From: CAZISM01 sp964541895
GTDB taxonomy: Bacteria > Zhuqueibacterota > Zhuqueibacteria > Residuimicrobiales > Residuimicrobiaceae
DNA: 13,565 bases
Reading direction: 5' to 3'
Assembly (NCBI GenBank): GCA_964541895.1
Contig: CAZISM010000139.1
Location: 1 to 13,565, forward strand
Shown in pieces: positions 1-7,470 of the stretch (the first letter of the stretch is position 1; every line of letters begins with the position of its first letter). A program made the position numbers and the translations under genes. The notes below the pieces were generated by a model, which made no database searches, was not told where the DNA came from, and saw only the letters and a program-made list of their open reading frames with translations.

Positions 1-1956
1 ATCGTCTGCGGTTATGTCGTGGGTAACGGCCAGACCAATCTGAAATCCATCGACATCATGAAAGCCTATGACAAATCGGCACAGACCGCTTATAATTTGA
101 ATTTCATCATTTCCAAGCCGGCCTCTTATCCGGTTGTCGATATCGGCCAGCTGAACAGCTCCATCGTGATGAGCTGGGACATGAGCGCTGCCAACTATCG
201 TTCCATCGACCGCGTCGATGTGGACAGCACCGGTGCGCCCTCTTATTACGAGTTCGAAGGTTACAAGATGTACCAGGCGCCCTCTGAAGGCGGTCCCTGG
301 ACCCTGATCAAACAGTGGGACAAGAACAACGGCATCACCAAAATCTGGGACTTTGTCTTTGATCCGGTGTCCGGCGAATTCATTAATCAGGTTGTGGAAA
401 ACGGCAAGGATTCCGGTCTGAATTTCTCCTTTGTCGTGGACAAGGACTATCTGACCAACACGCCGCTGGTGAACGGCAAGAGATACTATTTCTCGCTGAC
501 CACCTATTCCTACAACCCGATCGGCATTCCCAAGGTGCTGGAAAACGCCATCAAGCCGATGATTATCGTCCCGCAGAAGCCGATGTTGGCCAACAAAGTG
601 GTCGGCGAACCCGGCCAGGTGCTGGAAGTGACCCATTCGGCTGGTGTCAGCGATGGTATCGTCAAAGCCACGGTCATCAATCCGGCTGCGCTGAACGGCG
701 CCGATTACCAGGTGCAGTTCTTTGCAGACGCTGAAGGCGTGATGAACTGGAAAGTGGTCAACACCACCGCCGGTGCCGCCGTGATCAACAATCTGACCCA
801 TTTTGCCGATGCCGCCACCATCGAAACCGACGAAGAGTTTCCGGTGGTCAACGGCGTGCAGGTCAAAGTCTCTGGTCCGCCCAACGGCTTGAAGGATGAA
901 GGCTATATATACGAACCGGCTGCCAACCGCTTTCTGACGGCATTCAACGATGCCTCTGGTGCTGCGCCCCTGTGGCACATGGAAGGCTGGGCAGGTCTGT
1001 TTGGCTGGGCTGATAATTTCTTCGGCACAGCCCTGCCGGCCACGGCTCTGAAGAACGTCGAAATCCGCTTTGCGGCCTGTGATGAATTGGGTAATCCGCT
1101 TGATCCCAATGACCCCAACGCTTCCATGGCGTATCGTTATATGCGCGGTGTGGGTGCCACTTCTTCACCGGCCAAACCGGAATTTGCGCCGTTCATTATC
1201 AATAAAGCAGCTGGTTATCCGTACCAGGATATGCGACTGGTCTGTTTTGCCGCTTATGATATGGAATCCAAACCGCCCCGGCGGCTCAACGTCGGCTTCA
1301 ATGAAAACAACACCACTGCCGGTCTGGTCAACGGTGTCTGGATGCCGGGCCGCTATGATACCCAGGGCGGTATGAATAATACGCGTGAATTCATGTTCAT
1401 TTTCGCCAGCGATTATTCGACTACGCCGCAGGCGTTGTACACTGAAAATGACATGCTGAACACGGTCACCAATGTCGACCTGATGTACGTCGGTGTTCCC
1501 AGCCGTCGCGGTGATCGTCTGCCCAAGGCCGGCGATAAAGTCATTCTGTCGGCGAACCACCCGATTACTCCGGCTGACAAATACAGCTTTTCGCTCAAGG
1601 GTCTGGGCGTGGTTTCCAGCGCCGAAGTTGCCAAAGAGCGCCTGGAAGAGATCAATGTGTTCCCGAACCCCTATTTTGCCACCAACGAAGCGGAAACCGA
1701 CTTTTTCGCGCAGTTTGTGACCTTTTCCAACCTGCCGGAATTGTGCACGATTCGCATCTTTTCGCTCTCTGGACAAATGGTGAGAACCATTGTGCATAGT
1801 GCTCAGACGCCGTTCGAGCGTTGGAACCTGTTGAATGAGCATGACCTGCCGGTCGCCAGTGGTATGTATATCGTCCTGGTGGATGTGCCGAACGTGGGCA
1901 CAAAAACCTTGAAACTCGCCATTATCAACCGAGAGGCAAGATACCGTCACATGTAA
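1..1956 (+). CDS. Large secreted protein, 3' part, with T9SS type A C-terminal sorting domain
   Basis: The reading frame is open from base 1, so this is the C-terminal part (651 codons) of a longer protein. The GTG at 19 is internal, not a convincing start. Around bases 220-400 the residues EFEGYKMYQAPSEGGPWTL look like the fibronectin-III-like stretch common in large secreted proteins of FCB candidate phyla. The last 100 residues, from about base 1650, begin with INVFPNPYF and continue through a beta-rich segment (IRIFSLSGQMVRTI, then SGMYIVLVDV). This matches the type A sorting domain that sends proteins through the type IX system to the cell surface. Adhesive or structural role is a guess; no catalytic motif is visible in the part present. 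The PorV-like gene starts 91 bp downstream, with a hairpin between them. Confidence 0.85.
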   Translation: MVCGYVVGNGQTNLKSIDIMKAYDKSAQTAYNLNFIISKPASYPVVDIGQLNSSIVMSWDMSAANYRSIDRVDVDSTGAPSYYEFEGYKMYQAPSEGGPWTLIKQWDKNNGITKIWDFVFDPVSGEFINQVVENGKDSGLNFSFVVDKDYLTNTPLVNGKRYYFSLTTYSYNPIGIPKVLENAIKPMIIVPQKPMLANKVVGEPGQVLEVTHSAGVSDGIVKATVINPAALNGADYQVQFFADAEGVMNWKVVNTTAGAAVINNLTHFADAATIETDEEFPVVNGVQVKVSGPPNGLKDEGYIYEPAANRFLTAFNDASGAAPLWHMEGWAGLFGWADNFFGTALPATALKNVEIRFAACDELGNPLDPNDPNASMAYRYMRGVGATSSPAKPEFAPFIINKAAGYPYQDMRLVCFAAYDMESKPPRRLNVGFNENNTTAGLVNGVWMPGRYDTQGGMNNTREFMFIFASDYSTTPQALYTENDMLNTVTNVDLMYVGVPSRRGDRLPKAGDKVILSANHPITPADKYSFSLKGLGVVSSAEVAKERLEEINVFPNPYFATNEAETDFFAQFVTFSNLPELCTIRIFSLSGQMVRTIVHSAQTPFERWNLLNEHDLPVASGMYIVLVDVPNVGTKTLKLAIINREARYRHM

Positions 1957-1964
1957 GCGACCGG

Positions 1965-1997
1965 CGATGGCGCGCCGCTGCGGTGGCGGCGCCATCG
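1965..1997 (+). other. Intercistronic stem-loop without U-tract
   Basis: A 9-bp perfect arm pair (CGATGGCGC at 1965-1973, GCGCCATCG at 1989-1997) continues inward, after one bulged G at 1988, with five more pairs (one G-U) closed by a four-base loop at 1979-1982. No T-run follows, so it is not a standard intrinsic terminator. It more likely protects or divides a shared transcript between the upstream secreted-protein gene and the barrel gene; that role is inference. Confidence 0.5.
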
Positions 1998-2034
1998 GTT
2001 GCCCATGTTGCGGAATATCTTGAATGCCTATAAA

Positions 2035-2039
2035 AGGAG
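2035..2039 (+). promoter_or_regulatory. Ribosome binding site setting the start of the PorV-like gene
   Basis: AGGAG lies 8 bases before the ATG at 2048. This, together with the signal peptide that begins there, selects 2048 over the in-frame ATG at 2024. Confidence 0.8.
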
Positions 2040-2047
2040 AAACTAGT

Positions 2048-3085
2048 ATGAAATCAAGAACTCTTGTTTTCTTGTCTCTGATCGTATTGGCGATGGCAGG
2101 AATGGTCTTGGCCGGTAACCCGGAAAAGATCGGAACCGCCGGTGCACAAGAGCTCCTGCTCCCGGTTGGTGCGCGAGCCACGGCTGTCGGTGGCGCCTGT
2201 CTGGCCAGCATTTCCGGTGTGGACGCGATGTACTGGAACCCGGCTGGTATTGCCAATACCACACAAAATGTCGAAGCCATGTTTTCCCATATGCGTTATA
2301 TTGCTGATATCAATATGACCAACGTCGGTGTTGCGGCCAAGTTGGGATTCGGCTCGCTGGCGTTTTCCTTCCAGACCCTCTCTTTTGGAGACATCCTCCA
2401 GACCACCGAGTCGGCTCCGGAAGGAACCGGTGTGACCTTCTCGCCGGAATATTTCACGCTGGGTGCCTCGTTCTCGCGCGCCATGACCGATCGTATTTAT
2501 GCCGGTATCAATGCCAAGCTGGTCTCGGAGAAGATCATGGGCATGACCGCCTCCGGCGTCGCCTTTGACATGGGCGTGCAGTATCTGCACAGCTCGGGCA
2601 TTCGTCTGGGCGTGGCCATGAAGAATTATGGCAACGGCATCAAATACAGCGGCAGCAATATCGAACGTCTGGTGGATATGCCCAACACCGAGCCGGCCAC
2701 CCCGCCGCGCCGTCTGTCCGTTCCGACGCAGAAGGATGAATTGCCCTCTACGTTCGAAATCGGCATGTCCTATGACTATAAACCGATGGACAAGATCAAC
2801 ATGCTGGTGATGGGCAATTTCGTCAACCAGAACTTTGGCAATGACGAAGTCATCGGCGGCGTGGAACTGTCCTACGACAACATGCTGTTCGCTCGCGGTG
2901 GTTACACCTACGGCAACAACCAGACCAAGTACGAAGGCGAATCCGATTACATCTGGGGTCCGTCCTTCGGTCTCGGCCTGCGCTATAACCTGGGTGGCAG
3001 CACCAACGTGGTCATTGACTATGCGTACCGCGTAGCCAATCTGTTCACGGACAACAATATCTTTACGCTGAAACTCGAATTCTAA
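2048..3085 (+). CDS. PorV/PorQ-family outer-membrane beta-barrel protein
   Basis: 345 residues. Residues 1-22 form a type I signal peptide (MKSRTL, hydrophobic core, cleavage near VLA-G). The mature N-terminus has the family hallmark: GTAGAQELLLPVGARATAVGG at about 29-49, then SGVDAMYWNPAG at 56-67, as in the PorV/PorQ branch of the FadL-like barrels. The rest alternates amphipathic strands and ends LKLEF; a terminal phenylalanine is typical of outer-membrane barrels. In Bacteroidota, PorV binds the sorting domain of T9SS cargo and shuttles it to the attachment complex. The cargo-like gene immediately upstream fits this role. Candidate-phylum genomes often carry many PorV-like paralogues, so this one may be specific to its neighbour rather than the core PorV. 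A strong terminator follows 41 bp after the stop. Confidence 0.88.
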   Translation: MKSRTLVFLSLIVLAMAGMVLAGNPEKIGTAGAQELLLPVGARATAVGGACLASISGVDAMYWNPAGIANTTQNVEAMFSHMRYIADINMTNVGVAAKLGFGSLAFSFQTLSFGDILQTTESAPEGTGVTFSPEYFTLGASFSRAMTDRIYAGINAKLVSEKIMGMTASGVAFDMGVQYLHSSGIRLGVAMKNYGNGIKYSGSNIERLVDMPNTEPATPPRRLSVPTQKDELPSTFEIGMSYDYKPMDKINMLVMGNFVNQNFGNDEVIGGVELSYDNMLFARGGYTYGNNQTKYEGESDYIWGPSFGLGLRYNLGGSTNVVIDYAYRVANLFTDNNIFTLKLEF

Positions 3086-3125
3086 TGCAAGGCGCGGCTA
3101 AAGGCCGCAGCGAGTGTTTCAAACG

Positions 3126-3157
3126 GGCTGGCCCTGCGAAGGGCCAGCCTTTTTTTT
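3126..3157 (+). terminator. Rho-independent terminator
   Basis: Perfect 10-bp stem (GGCTGGCCCT at 3126-3135, AGGGCCAGCC at 3140-3149) with a GCGA tetraloop, followed directly by eight Ts (3150-3157). It ends the transcript of the secreted-protein/PorV-like pair. Confidence 0.95.
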
Positions 3158-3217
3158 GAGCTGGAACACTGATAGTGTGACACCATAAGTTCAATTCTGT
3201 ATAAACTTGGCCTGATT

Positions 3218-3265
3218 TATTCACCGAGTTCGCAGAGTTTCGCTGAGCAAAGAAAAACGTGAATA
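3218..3265. repeat. 48-bp repeat-like element with GAG-phased core and terminal inverted repeats
   Basis: The ends are perfect 7-bp inverted repeats (TATTCAC at 3218-3224, GTGAATA at 3259-3265). The core holds three units of about 10 bp, each carrying GAG: CACCGAGTT, CGCAGAGTTT, CGCTGAGCAA. It resembles, from memory, the CGCAGAG-type dispersed intergenic repeats seen in many environmental bacterial genomes. Only one copy is in this window, so a dispersed family is inference. Confidence 0.45.
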
Positions 3266-3327
3266 CTCCCGTCTAAATCCCCTTTGGAGAAAAACGGGAC
3301 TATAAAAATATTGCACCATAGCAAATC

Positions 3328-3357
3328 TTGTTGTATCTTACATGATACGACTATACT
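3328..3357 (+). promoter_or_regulatory. Possible promoter of the GWxTD-subtilisin unit
   Basis: TTGTTG (3328-3333), an 18-bp spacer and TATACT (3352-3357), followed 16 bases later by the start codon. The spacer begins within a short inverted repeat (GTATC at 3333-3337, GATAC at 3344-3348) that could be an operator. The -35 match is weak, but a promoter is expected here because the preceding transcript ends at the terminator at 3157. Confidence 0.35.
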
Positions 3358-3364
3358 TGTTAAT

Positions 3365-3368
3365 GGAG
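3365..3368 (+). promoter_or_regulatory. Ribosome binding site setting the start of the GWxTD gene
   Basis: GGAG five bases before the ATG at 3374. It favours 3374 over an in-frame ATG at 3284, which would add 30 residues lacking any signal-peptide character ahead of the real signal peptide. Confidence 0.7.
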
Positions 3369-3373
3369 AGCTT

Positions 3374-4726
3374 ATGCGACGCGCCATCGTCTTGACCTGT
3401 CTTTTAGTCATCCCGTTCGTCGTTTCCGCCAAAGTCGATATGGACTATGCCGTGTTCCGTTACGACAACGGCCAGGTGGACTGGGAAATATTTTATTCGC
3501 TGCCCAGAACCCTGTTGACCTATGCCCCTTCCCCGGGCGGAAGCTCCGCCACGGTCATCCTCGACCTTAAAATAATGCAGAACAATGCGGTATGGAAAGA
3601 GCTGACCTGGCAGCTCAACGATGTCATCCCGGCCGACCAACCCGGCAAAAAGGAGATGACCATCATCGACCGCGCCAAGGTTCTGGCCCCGCCGGGGACC
3701 TATGCGGTAGTCTTTTATATCAAGGATCCGGCCAATCCGGCGATGATCGATTCCACCTCTTTTACGGCGGAGCTGCGCGCCATTTCGCAGACCGAGCCGG
3801 CCCTCAGCGATCTCGAATTCGCCAGCAGCATCGAAAAGAATTCTTTGGAAACCGATAATCCTTTTTACAAAAACACCCTGAAAGTCGTGCCCAATCCCAA
3901 CCGCGTGTACGGCCAGGAGCACGGTCCGCTGCAATTTTACATCGAAACCTATAACCTGATGACCCTGCCGGGCGAAAGCTATATCGTTCGTTACACCCTC
4001 AGCGACGACACCGGCAAACTCAAATACCGCAAAGCATCAGCCAGGAAGAAAAAAGTGGATTCCAGCGTCGAATTTGCCAGCATCCCGGTGGATACGCTGG
4101 TTACCGGCGCCTATATGCTGAAATTCAGCCTCGCCGATACATCCGGGAAAGAGCAGGTGCTGCGCCAGGATAAATTTTTTGTTTACAACAAGGACCGCAT
4201 GCCCGGCAGTGGTGAGGGCGGCATGATGGCCGTAGCCCTGAGCACCGAATTGGGGGCTTTGGACGAAAAAGCCATCGATCAGGAATTCCGCTATGCCGGT
4301 TATCTGACCTCGCCGGAAGAGAAACAGCTTTATAAAACCATCAAGGAACTGGAAGCGAAACGCAACTATCTGCTGGCGGTCTGGAAAGCCAAGGACCGTC
4401 TGGGCGATGTCTCCAAATTCCGCGAAGAGTATCTGGCCCGCGTCAAGTACAGCAACGATCACTATGCCGCGTTCAAGAAAGAGGGCTGGCAGACCGATCG
4501 CGGCCGTGTCTACATTCTCTACGGACCGCCCAGCTACGTCAACCGCAATCCCAGCACCGAAGGCTTGCGCCCCTATGAAACGTGGGACTATAACGAGCTG
4601 CAGGGCGGCGTCGTCTTTGTCTTTGCGGATTTTTCCGGATTCAAGGATTATCAATTATTGCACTCTGACCTGATCGGCGAAGTGCATTATGAAAATTATA
4701 TGGAACGCATCAAACGCGGTTATTAA
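3374..4726 (+). CDS. GWxTD-domain secreted protein
   Basis: 450 residues. It opens with a type I signal peptide (MRRAIVLTCLLVIPFVVSA, then K), so it is exported. The N-terminal two-thirds look like beta-sandwich modules, including KVVPNPNRVYG and LQFYIETYNL, segments typical of this family. A charged helical part follows (YKTIKELEAKRNYLLAVWKAKD). The C-terminal 80 residues hold the defining motif GWQTD at 371-375, then RGRVYILYGPP and PYETWDY. The family is common in FCB and Acidobacteriota genomes; its biochemical role is not established, to my knowledge. The stop is only 5 bp from an in-frame start of the downstream subtilisin, so the two are probably co-transcribed and their products may act in the same compartment. 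Confidence 0.88.
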   Translation: MRRAIVLTCLLVIPFVVSAKVDMDYAVFRYDNGQVDWEIFYSLPRTLLTYAPSPGGSSATVILDLKIMQNNAVWKELTWQLNDVIPADQPGKKEMTIIDRAKVLAPPGTYAVVFYIKDPANPAMIDSTSFTAELRAISQTEPALSDLEFASSIEKNSLETDNPFYKNTLKVVPNPNRVYGQEHGPLQFYIETYNLMTLPGESYIVRYTLSDDTGKLKYRKASARKKKVDSSVEFASIPVDTLVTGAYMLKFSLADTSGKEQVLRQDKFFVYNKDRMPGSGEGGMMAVALSTELGALDEKAIDQEFRYAGYLTSPEEKQLYKTIKELEAKRNYLLAVWKAKDRLGDVSKFREEYLARVKYSNDHYAAFKKEGWQTDRGRVYILYGPPSYVNRNPSTEGLRPYETWDYNELQGGVVFVFADFSGFKDYQLLHSDLIGEVHYENYMERIKRGY

Positions 4727-4770
4727 CCTGAATGACCATATCTGATTTGGGACCTCCTTTGCGAATTCGT

Positions 4771-6972
4771 ATGCGCGTTTACCGGTTTTTTGTTCTGTTG
4801 CTTTGTGCGGCCCTGCCTGGTGGGGCCGCTGTCATATCGCCGCGTTTGCACCTGCAGAACATTCGCCGCCACGGCGGCGCCTTGTCCAAAGCCGGCGCTG
4901 AGCCCATGGTCGAGACGATCTTGACCAGACAGGCCGGCCTGCCTTTGCTTCTGCCGGCAGAGGCGAGGATCCGCTTTGCCAAAAGCGATCTGATGTTTGT
5001 GGATATGCCGCTCTCGGCGCTGGGTGCGGTCAGCCGCCTGGCGGCGGTGCGCTACATTGAGGAGAATGCGGTTTCGCATCTGTGCCTGGATAAAAGCGCC
5101 GTCAGCATTCAGGCGCCCCTGGCGCGGGCGCGGTTCCAGACGACGGGCAGGAATGTGATCGTCGGCATTGTGGATTCGGGCATTGACTGGAGCCACCATG
5201 ATGTACGTGATGCCGCCGGCAAAACCCGGATCAAGTACATACTCGACCTCAGTGAAACCGGTCCCTATTACGGCGGCCGGATTTTTACCGAAACGGAGAT
5301 CAACGCGGCACTGCAAACCGGTTCCGCGCTGGCCCATCATGATTATAGCGGCCATGGCTCGCACATTGCCGGCATCGCTGCCGGCGACGGCAGCGAAACC
5401 GCAGAGCCGGGCACCTATGCAGGTATTGCCCTGGAGGCCGATATCGTGGCTGTGAAAGCTACGCGAGATCGTTTGGGCTCCAATTTCAGGGTGCGGGACC
5501 AGATCATTGCCCTCACCTTTATCGATTCCGTCGCTGCGGTCCTGCAAAAACCCTATGTGGCTAACCTCTCGTTTGGCGGCCATAGCGGCGCCCACGACGG
5601 CACGGCGGTTGTGGAACGCTATATTGACCAGCTGGTGGGACCCAACAAACCGGGCAAAGCGGTGGTCACCGTAGCCGGCAACGATGGCGAGAAGGATATT
5701 CACGCCTTTGTTCAGTCCAGCTCAGCCGGCGGAGAAATGGATGTGTTGATCCCCGGATATTCGGCCCAGGCCGGCAGTGATAACGATTACGTCCAGATCG
5801 ACGGCTGGTACAGCGGCGTCAAAAAAGTGGCCATCACCGTGATTTCGCCCGGCGGCGCGATCTATGGTCCGGTCAGCGCCGGACAATATACGGATAAAAA
5901 AGGCGGGGAAGGCAGCGTCTATATCTGGAACGGCTTTTACGAAGAGAAAGAGGGCTATATCTCCGGCACCAATCCGTTTAACGGCGACCGGGAATTTTAT
6001 ATCGAGATCGGCGACGCCGCCGGAGCGTCCCCGCCCCGGCAGGGCACCTGGCAGATCCTGTTAAAGGGCGACGCCACGGACGTTCATGCCTGGATCAGCA
6101 GCACCACCCTGAACGCCGGCTTTTCATTAGGCAGAAACGATAATTATAAAGTTTCCATCCCCGGCACCAGCAAGAACGGCATCTGCGTAGCCGCCTACAC
6201 GACCAAAGAGGTGTGGGATGACATGGACGGCCACCATCTGACCATTGATACCAAAGGCACGATTCAGATCGGCGCCATCGCCTCTTTTTCCAGCCCCGGT
6301 CCGGCACGTTATAGCACTCCGCGCAAGCCGGACCTGGCCGCGCCCGGCCAGATTATCGGCAGCACCTTTTCCAGGGACGCCTTGCCGGACAACGGCTCCA
6401 GTATCTTTGTTTCCGGCAGCCGCGAATATCCCAATGCGTTCATCCTCGCTGACCGGGTCCACGCCTTGTCCAGCGGCACCAGTATGGCGGCGCCGCATGT
6501 GGCCGGTGTGATTGCGCTGATTCTGCAAAAGCACCCCGAAGCCTCTGCCGGGCAGATCCGCAGCATACTTGCGGCTACTGCTCAGCTGAACAGCGGCGAC
6601 GATGTCAAACGCTGGGGATGGGGAAGGGTAGATGCTTTTGCCGCTTTGCAGGCCGATCCCAGCCAGGAGTCCTCTGCCGAGCTGCAATGGCTGCAGGCCT
6701 ACCCCAATCCGTTTACGGATCGAACCCGTATCGATTTTCAGCTGCCCATCGATCGTGAAGGTTCGAAATCCGTACGCATCCGGCTGGTTAACACGCTCGG
6801 CCAGCATATCAAATGGCTGCTGGACGAAGTGCGCACCGCCGGCTCGTACAGCCTGTTCTGGGATGGCCGCGACGATCTGGGATATCGGCTCGCCAGCGGC
6901 ATTTATCTGATTGAATTGGAATATGCCGGTAAACGGCAGGTTCAAAAGGTGACGTTGTTCAGTGCACCGTGA
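4771..6972 (+). CDS. Secreted subtilisin-like serine protease (S8, CspA-like layout) with T9SS sorting domain
   Basis: 733 residues from ATG 4771, where a compact signal peptide begins (MRVYRFFVLLLCAALPGGAA). An in-frame ATG at 4732 would add 13 residues, and neither start has a good ribosome site. The S8 triad is complete: Asp135 in IVDSGID, His195 in GHGSHIAG, Ser571 in SSGTSMAAPHVAG, with oxyanion Asn304 in VAGND. The stretch after the Asp (TRIKYILD, YYGGRIFTETEINAAL) resembles CspA-like S8 peptidases, and the long region between Asn304 and Ser571 fits their inserted beta-rich domain. About residues 40-115 may be a prodomain. The end, from AYPNPF near 643 to the last residue (VNTLGQH, FWDGRDDLG, SGIYLIELEY), is a type A sorting domain, implying T9SS export to the cell surface. 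Targets are unknown. It follows the GWxTD gene closely. Confidence 0.92.
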   Translation: MRVYRFFVLLLCAALPGGAAVISPRLHLQNIRRHGGALSKAGAEPMVETILTRQAGLPLLLPAEARIRFAKSDLMFVDMPLSALGAVSRLAAVRYIEENAVSHLCLDKSAVSIQAPLARARFQTTGRNVIVGIVDSGIDWSHHDVRDAAGKTRIKYILDLSETGPYYGGRIFTETEINAALQTGSALAHHDYSGHGSHIAGIAAGDGSETAEPGTYAGIALEADIVAVKATRDRLGSNFRVRDQIIALTFIDSVAAVLQKPYVANLSFGGHSGAHDGTAVVERYIDQLVGPNKPGKAVVTVAGNDGEKDIHAFVQSSSAGGEMDVLIPGYSAQAGSDNDYVQIDGWYSGVKKVAITVISPGGAIYGPVSAGQYTDKKGGEGSVYIWNGFYEEKEGYISGTNPFNGDREFYIEIGDAAGASPPRQGTWQILLKGDATDVHAWISSTTLNAGFSLGRNDNYKVSIPGTSKNGICVAAYTTKEVWDDMDGHHLTIDTKGTIQIGAIASFSSPGPARYSTPRKPDLAAPGQIIGSTFSRDALPDNGSSIFVSGSREYPNAFILADRVHALSSGTSMAAPHVAGVIALILQKHPEASAGQIRSILAATAQLNSGDDVKRWGWGRVDAFAALQADPSQESSAELQWLQAYPNPFTDRTRIDFQLPIDREGSKSVRIRLVNTLGQHIKWLLDEVRTAGSYSLFWDGRDDLGYRLASGIYLIELEYAGKRQVQKVTLFSAP

Positions 6973-7010
6973 CACGGGGCCTGCAGCAGCGCCGGGTGAT
7001 ATTCACTTGT

Positions 7011-7117
7011 ATTGAACGATTCGTGCTCAAAATGCCGCTGTGAAACGCGTTCGCCACACGAATCGCTCCATCCAGGATTCAATTCTCATAGAGCCGAACC
7101 TTGACGGTCCGGCCACC
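7011..7117. repeat. Intergenic hairpin element, upstream copy
   Basis: Starts ATTGAACGATT. It contains a perfect 9-bp inverted repeat (CGATTCGTG at 7017-7025, CACGAATCG at 7057-7065). At 7093-7117 GCCGAACC and GGTCCGGCCACC are separated by five bases; the outer parts of these pair into an 8-bp stem with one mismatch. The same two blocks with the same spacing recur at 7495-7519, on the other side of the small coiled-coil gene. It fills most of the 189-bp spacer after the protease gene. Confidence 0.5.
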
Positions 7118-7161
7118 ACACGCGTTCATTTTAACAACCATGCAATTTTTGGAAAGTGGCC

Positions 7162-7464
7162 ATGTCGACGTTATTTGAAGATTTGGGCAAGGGGATCAAG
7201 GACGGCGTCAGTTTTATCGTGGAAAAGACCGATGAACTGACCCGTATCGGCAAGTACAATGTTGAAATTCTCAATCTCAAGCGAGAGATGGAAAAGCGGC
7301 AGCTGCAACTGGGCAAGCGGGTGTACGAATTGATTCAGGAGCAGCAGGCTGATCGCATCAGCGATGATGCGATGGTGCAGACGCTGACCGGAGAGATTCA
7401 CCATTTCCACGAGCAGATGCAGAGAAAAAACCAGGAATTGCAGGCGTTTCAGAAGAAAAATTAG
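7162..7464 (+). CDS. Small coiled-coil protein of unknown function
   Basis: 100 residues from ATG 7162, preceded by GGAAAG five bases upstream. A GTG at 7156 would add only two residues. There is no signal peptide or membrane segment, so it is probably cytoplasmic. The N-terminus (MSTLFEDLGKGIKDG) is a short amphipathic helix. Residues about 33-60 (ILNLKREMEKRQLQLGKRVYEL) and 77-100 are charged, heptad-like helices consistent with a coiled coil. I recall similar short proteins in FCB candidate phyla but know no function for them. Both flanks carry related hairpin elements, so it may be a separate transcription unit. Confidence 0.75.
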   Translation: MSTLFEDLGKGIKDGVSFIVEKTDELTRIGKYNVEILNLKREMEKRQLQLGKRVYELIQEQQADRISDDAMVQTLTGEIHHFHEQMQRKNQELQAFQKKN

Positions 7465-7470
7465 CCCAAC

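Noticed and set aside
2029..2034. TATAAA as a -10 box for the barrel gene
   Set aside because: It overlaps the region of the ribosome site, lies only 13 bases before the start codon, and has no -35 partner at proper spacing.
1165..2280. Long antisense open frame (371 codons) spanning the cargo gene end and the barrel gene start
   Set aside because: It lies opposite two well-supported genes and their spacer, has no recognisable domains, and such frames arise from the codon bias of the + strand genes.
3094..3108. Small hairpin (GCGGC/GCCGC) just after the barrel gene stop as a terminator
   Set aside because: Only five base pairs and no T-run; the terminator at 3126-3157 is far stronger.
3218..3265. 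Possible CRISPR repeats
   Set aside because: Only three degenerate units of about 10 bp directly abut, with no spacers and no cas genes nearby.
3284..3373. N-terminal extension of the GWxTD protein
   Set aside because: The added residues are Cys- and His-rich with no signal features, while a ribosome site and signal peptide mark 3374 as the start.
4723..5703. Antisense open frame of 326 codons opposite the subtilisin gene
   Set aside because: The + strand codes for a protease with an intact triad; the antisense product shows no family features.
6127..6975. Antisense open frame of 282 codons opposite the subtilisin 3' half
   Set aside because: It is a shadow of the catalytic Ser region and the sorting domain on the + strand.
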